This document shows, piece after piece, positions 60,051-64,000 of a DNA stretch of 64,000 nt. The notes under the pieces are model-generated. The model worked only from the letters and a program-made list of their open reading frames with translations. It was not told the origin of the DNA and did not search any database. This DNA is from Dialister hominis (GTDB lineage: Bacteria; Bacillota; Negativicutes; Veillonellales; Dialisteraceae): NCBI RefSeq assembly GCF_007164725.1, contig NZ_AP019697.1, forward strand, positions 1,036,001 to 1,100,000. Direction: 5' to 3'. Every line of letters starts with the position of its first letter. Position 1 is the first letter of the stretch. A program made the position numbers and the translations under genes.

Positions 60051-62051
60051 TTAGAACTGTGTACCAAAGCTGAAGTTGAATTTGTTTCTATCACCATGAC
60101 CATAATCCAGTCTGATCGGTCCGATCGGAGTCTGGAGTCTGATACCGACACCGACAGACCAGTTAAGAGAGTCGTCATCTGTGTACCACGGTATCTTTCC
60201 TTCATCAATTCCCCAGGTGCTTCCTGCATCAGTGAACAGGACGCCCTGAACCTTTTTAGCGATCGGGAAACGATATTCAAGGGTAGCTGCATACATTTTC
60301 TTGCCCTTGAACTGATCATCTTCATAACCGCGCAGTGTATCCGATCCGCCCAAATCAAACAGGTTTCCGTAAGATACGTCGCCGTCAATATAACCGCCCA
60401 TCAAACGGAGAGCTAAGATATGGCCGTTTCCAAGAGCTTTGTAGAAACGTCCTTCTGCTGTAAATTTATAGAAATCATAATCGCCGCCAAGGCCATGGCC
60501 GCCCCACTGTGCTGCGAACGAAATTCTGCGGCCCTTGCTGGCATTGAAGTAATTGTCTCGGTTATCAAATACATGGGTGAAGGTAAAGCTGTTCGTGGTT
60601 CCAAAGTTATCCATGATAGCTTTGTACCAGTCAGAATCATGATAATCAGTTATATTGTTCTTAGCCAGATATTTGTCCATAACTTCTCCAGTTTCGAAGC
60701 CGTCATGATCATCATAAGATTCTTTGGAACTTTCGAAATTGAAGTAGTTCGTTCTGTATTCGTCGGAAACATGACCCCATGTCAAATTCCAGCCTTTTCT
60801 GCGTTTATCATATTCTGCTACTTTGTCCCCGTTGGCATCATAGTCATCGTATTCATAAATACGGTTGAATATGGATGCACCCAGAGAGTCTCCGTTATCA
60901 TTGATCCAGGGTCTGGTATAGGAAAGAGTATAGTTCTTGCCATCGCCTGCACCGCCGAATTCCCAATGCAGATTGACCTTATCGCCAGTACCTCTGAAAT
61001 TGGTATCGCCCAGTTCAATAATACCTACTGTGCCATCAGCATCAGAATAACCGGCACCTACAGTTACGATACCTGTTTTCTGTTCAATGACATCGATTTC
61101 AATGATGACATCATGTTCATTGGTCTTTCCCGGGAGCAGCTTCATATTAACGTCTTCGAAATAACCTAAGTTATACAGACGTTCCATACTTCTGCTTGCC
61201 AGGAATTTATTGAAAGGCTTGCCCTTCTTTAATTTCAATTCTCTTGTAATAACGTAATTCTTGGTCTTCTCGTTTCCGACAATAACGATGTCTTCAACAA
61301 TGCCTTCGGATATATCGATATGAAGTGTCCCGTCTGCAGATACCTGTACGTTCGGGATAGACACGAGCATGTATCCCTGCTTCAGATACAGATCTTCAAT
61401 TTCCCTCAGCTTCTGGTTTACGAGCACGAAGTTCAAAACGCTGTCTTTCGGAATCTGCATAATGGATTTCAGATAATCACTGGTAAATACAGTGTTGCCT
61501 GAAAATTCTACATTTTTGACGACTGGATTGGAAACCAGCTGATATGTCAGTTTAACACCTTCCGGAACGCTGACGAAAACCGGTCTGATCTGAGAGAAAA
61601 CACCAATGCTCCCTAAGGATGCCACATCATTTCGGATTCCCTCAACGGTAACAGTGGATCCCGGTTTGCTTTGAATCAAAGGAGCAAGTTTTGCCTTCAC
61701 TTCTTCCGGGATTCCTTCAAAATCAACAGAAGTAATTGTTTTGCCGACCTGGGCCTCAATAGCAGAATCATCATTAGAGGAAAGATACAGCGATGCATCC
61801 CCGACAGCTACAGTTTGCTGAGACTGCTGAACCATAACGGCAGGTTCTTCATTAGCCGCCTTATCCGTTTTATCAGTGATTTCTCCAACCTTGCCTGTTG
61901 CCTGTCCGCTTTTTACATCAATCATTGAGCTCTGGGACATTCCATTCTGGCTGCCTGCGATGCCCGGAGCCTGCGCATAAGCGGATGCGCCTGTCAAAGA
62001 AAACATTAGCGCAGAAAGGATGACCGCCTTTTTGTGTTTTGTTGTAATCAT
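60051..62051 (-). CDS. bamA: Outer membrane assembly factor BamA
   Basis: BamA inserts beta-barrel proteins into the outer membrane. The 666-residue protein has a signal peptide (LSALMFSLTGASAYAQA), a low-complexity stretch to about 95, then three POTRA domains (starting near ITSVDFEGIPEEV, VVKNVEFSGNTVFTSDYL and IVEDIVIVGNEKTKNYVI) instead of the five in E. coli, and the barrel with GDTNFRGTGDKVNL and SDTLRGYEDDQFKGK (the RGY/F-type loop). It ends in phenylalanine (FGTQF), the barrel sorting signal. It lies between tamB and three ompH genes. Confidence 0.95.
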   Translation of the reverse strand: MITTKHKKAVILSALMFSLTGASAYAQAPGIAGSQNGMSQSSMIDVKSGQATGKVGEITDKTDKAANEEPAVMVQQSQQTVAVGDASLYLSSNDDSAIEAQVGKTITSVDFEGIPEEVKAKLAPLIQSKPGSTVTVEGIRNDVASLGSIGVFSQIRPVFVSVPEGVKLTYQLVSNPVVKNVEFSGNTVFTSDYLKSIMQIPKDSVLNFVLVNQKLREIEDLYLKQGYMLVSIPNVQVSADGTLHIDISEGIVEDIVIVGNEKTKNYVITRELKLKKGKPFNKFLASRSMERLYNLGYFEDVNMKLLPGKTNEHDVIIEIDVIEQKTGIVTVGAGYSDADGTVGIIELGDTNFRGTGDKVNLHWEFGGAGDGKNYTLSYTRPWINDNGDSLGASIFNRIYEYDDYDANGDKVAEYDKRRKGWNLTWGHVSDEYRTNYFNFESSKESYDDHDGFETGEVMDKYLAKNNITDYHDSDWYKAIMDNFGTTNSFTFTHVFDNRDNYFNASKGRRISFAAQWGGHGLGGDYDFYKFTAEGRFYKALGNGHILALRLMGGYIDGDVSYGNLFDLGGSDTLRGYEDDQFKGKKMYAATLEYRFPIAKKVQGVLFTDAGSTWGIDEGKIPWYTDDDSLNWSVGVGIRLQTPIGPIRLDYGHGDRNKFNFSFGTQF

Positions 62052-62197
62052 AAAATCCTCCTCTTTTATTTTTAATGATTTTTTCTGTTGATTTCAAATG
62101 AACTGACAGTTATTTACTGCTATTTGCTGCAAGGCAGACTGCCTCCCATACTTTCATTAATACCCCAAACTGATTCCTATGAAGCGGAGCTGTCATA

Positions 62198-64000
62198 CTA
62201 GAATTTAAAGCTCCAGTCAGTTCCAATATAACTGTCATGGTTACTATTATACCACGATGAAAGCCCTATACGCGAATTGAGATCATAATGGAATCCTACG
62301 CTCTTTTCATCATTGTTGACACCCATCGTAGCAGTAAGCATAAAGTCGTTAAATATATACTTCCCGATCTTTATGTAATAGTAATTATCGTTGTTATCGT
62401 TGATACTATCATAATAATCAGTCAGGCTCGAGGTAATGCTGATAAGGTCAAGGCCTATCTTATCCTGCAGGAAATCCTGCACTCCGTTTCCGAAGATCAT
62501 TGTCAGCCCTGCATTGAACAGTGCGCCTTCCATGGCACCGCTGCTGTCCTTGTCCGGATTCTGATGCAGAGTCAGAAGCATCAGGATTTGTGAATCCGAC
62601 AGATACGGATCACTGTGGAATACGGTAGTCATTTCCGTTGCCGGTCCTTCGAGTTCAGCTGTTATATTATAATGACCGACTTTAGTAACTGCATTTGCAC
62701 GAATGACAGGAATCAGAGATCCGGGCTCACCGCCCCAGATAGCACTGGCCTGATCTGCTCTGAAGTCAGTCGTATTGATCCTTACATCACCTTTTTCCAC
62801 ATTGACACGCCCTGTCACAACCGGTGCTTTGACCGGACCCATGACACTGACGTTTCCTCTAATCAGCATATCGTACAGGAGACTATTGTAAAGCCTTACA
62901 TTATCGCCGACACTGACATCAACTTTTGTCAGCATATTCATCGTCGTACTGCCTGAACTTCCCAATAAAGCAAATGGAACATCTATAACGGCATCATGGA
63001 TATTTAAGTTTCCGCTGATGCCCATCTGGCCGAACACTTCGCCCAGCGTAAAGTCACCATCAAGGGCTCCCTTGTAATACGTCGATTTTATAGAAGGCGT
63101 GTGAATATGTGCTTCTCCGCTGTATCCTGTAATAGCCGCATTATTCCAGTTTACGCTGCCTTTGGCACTTGCCTGTCCGCCGCCAAATACAGCACTCATA
63201 TCAGCATCTGCCGTCTTGCCATTAAAGGCAAGATTCAAGTTGAACGGGCTGATAGGTTCGGACATTGTTGCCAGCGTAAACGATCCATCCTTTATAGTGA
63301 CGCCGCCAAAGATCATTGGGTCATTATACGCTCCGGTTACTTTCAGATGGCCCTTGATCGGTCCATTTGCTGAAGTAACGGCTTTAGAGAACAATGCCAG
63401 TATATTCATATCTGCATGGTCAAGATTGATATCCAGATCAATCGGAACATCCGAAACGACCGGGAGGCCAAACATTGCCCCGGGGATCGTACCTTTCATG
63501 CTTGCCTTGTACGCATCTCTGGTAATAAGTGCATTCTGCAGTATAAATACATTGTCGCTCATATTGGCCATAAGCGAGAAATCATCGAATGAGATATCAC
63601 CATAGCTTGGATGATCGACGCCGATGGAAATATCAGCAACAGGCTTGGTCTTATTTCCTGACAGATAAACACCTGCTGTCAGTGTCCCGCCTATTTTAAC
63701 GTCTTTCTTATTAAGCACTGAAGGAATCCAGGATACATCCATATCGCGGGCGGCAAACTTGATATCCAGATCACCCTGGCTGTTCATTCCCCCCTGGGCA
63801 GCAAGCACGCCGTTTCCAACAGGAATATTCATTTTTCTTATGGACAGTGCTTTATTCATATAGGAGAAGTCTATTACCCCATCACCTACACTTGTCGCAC
63901 CCAGATGGCCTCCGAGAATATTGGCTTTGAAATCCACACTCGGATTGTCTAACGTACCGCTGATACGCATACCGCCTTCTACAGGAATATCAACAGCATC
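62198..64000 (-). CDS. tamB: Translocation and assembly module TamB, C-terminal part
   Basis: The reading frame runs off the window end at 64000, so only the last 600 residues are seen. It shows long beta-helical repeats (ISGTLDNPSVDFKANILGG, LKVTGAYNDPMIFGGVTIKDGSF, ITGYSGEAHIHTPSIKSTYYKGALDGDF) and the C-terminal DUF490/TamB domain with SVMGPVKAPVVTGRVNVEKGDVRINTTDF and DPYLSDSQILMLLTL. TamB-type proteins bridge inner and outer membranes and move phospholipids or help BamA/TamA. It precedes bamA, the usual Negativicutes order. Confidence 0.9.
   Translation of the reverse strand, partial: DAVDIPVEGGMRISGTLDNPSVDFKANILGGHLGATSVGDGVIDFSYMNKALSIRKMNIPVGNGVLAAQGGMNSQGDLDIKFAARDMDVSWIPSVLNKKDVKIGGTLTAGVYLSGNKTKPVADISIGVDHPSYGDISFDDFSLMANMSDNVFILQNALITRDAYKASMKGTIPGAMFGLPVVSDVPIDLDINLDHADMNILALFSKAVTSANGPIKGHLKVTGAYNDPMIFGGVTIKDGSFTLATMSEPISPFNLNLAFNGKTADADMSAVFGGGQASAKGSVNWNNAAITGYSGEAHIHTPSIKSTYYKGALDGDFTLGEVFGQMGISGNLNIHDAVIDVPFALLGSSGSTTMNMLTKVDVSVGDNVRLYNSLLYDMLIRGNVSVMGPVKAPVVTGRVNVEKGDVRINTTDFRADQASAIWGGEPGSLIPVIRANAVTKVGHYNITAELEGPATEMTTVFHSDPYLSDSQILMLLTLHQNPDKDSSGAMEGALFNAGLTMIFGNGVQDFLQDKIGLDLISITSSLTDYYDSINDNNDNYYYIKIGKYIFNDFMLTATMGVNNDEKSVGFHYDLNSRIGLSSWYNSNHDSYIGTDWSFKF

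Noticed and set aside
1-64000. CRISPR array or prophage
   Set aside because: No regularly spaced repeats with spacers, integrase, or phage structural genes were seen.

Overview
The window reads as a chromosomal segment of a diderm Firmicute of the class Negativicutes; a Veillonellaceae member such as Dialister is my best guess, not proven. Outer-membrane and LPS genes (bamA, tamB, ompH/skp-like genes, lpxD, a late acyltransferase, gmhA, gmhB, a heptosyltransferase, tonB-exbBD) sit beside genes typical of Firmicutes (mraZ, nrdR, tmcAL, a DUF4321 gene, trmK-nif3 next to rpoD-dnaG). MurE carries the DNPR motif of meso-diaminopimelate enzymes. Most genes lie on the minus strand.

Layout. 1-3562: end of a ChbG/YdjC-like gene, an rRNA/tRNA methyltransferase, and overlapping nrdR-gmhA-gmhB-heptosyltransferase genes for LPS inner-core heptose. 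3640-16608: a dcw cluster transcribed mraZ-rsmH-ftsL-murE-murF-mraY-murD-murG-murC-ddl-ftsQ-ftsZ. ftsI, ftsW, ftsA and murB are not in their usual places. The mraZ leader holds four TGGGN-type boxes at exact 10-bp steps. 16891-20118: an IS1182-family element broken by an ISL3-family insertion and an in-frame stop. 20153-30213: gluQ, a PreP-like M16 peptidase, lysC, then cobO-cbiA-cbiL-tonB-exbD-exbB in one orientation.

30338-42303: a hypothetical gene, radC, a DUF4321 gene, a lipoprotein, tmcAL and putP (plus strand), a second ISL3 copy, rnpB, nif3-trmK, a CAU tRNA, rpoD and dnaG. 42392-49705: an ATP-grasp orphan, an IS30-family element with an unusually long target duplication, uppP, a secreted protein with an internal duplication, an aminotransferase, two flavodoxins and a secreted protein of unknown function. 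49726-56806: glnS, an intact IS256-family element, an FAH-family hydrolase, an MFS exporter, an alpha/beta hydrolase and an LpxL-like acyltransferase. 56898-64000: lpxD, three OmpH-family genes, bamA and the C-terminal part of tamB, i.e. an envelope-assembly locus.

Themes. Envelope assembly runs through the window: peptidoglycan precursors (mur, mraY, ddl, uppP), septum (ftsZ, ftsQ, ftsL), LPS and outer-membrane protein insertion. Four insertion-sequence families are present, and for three of them target-site duplications can be read directly. I found no CRISPR array, prophage or recognisable riboswitch, and no clear new defence or biosynthetic system. The most notable signals are the reduced dcw cluster with a 22-bp perfect hairpin where ftsI would be, the tandem OmpH lipoproteins, the TonB/corrinoid gene cluster, and the nested or structured insertion sequences.
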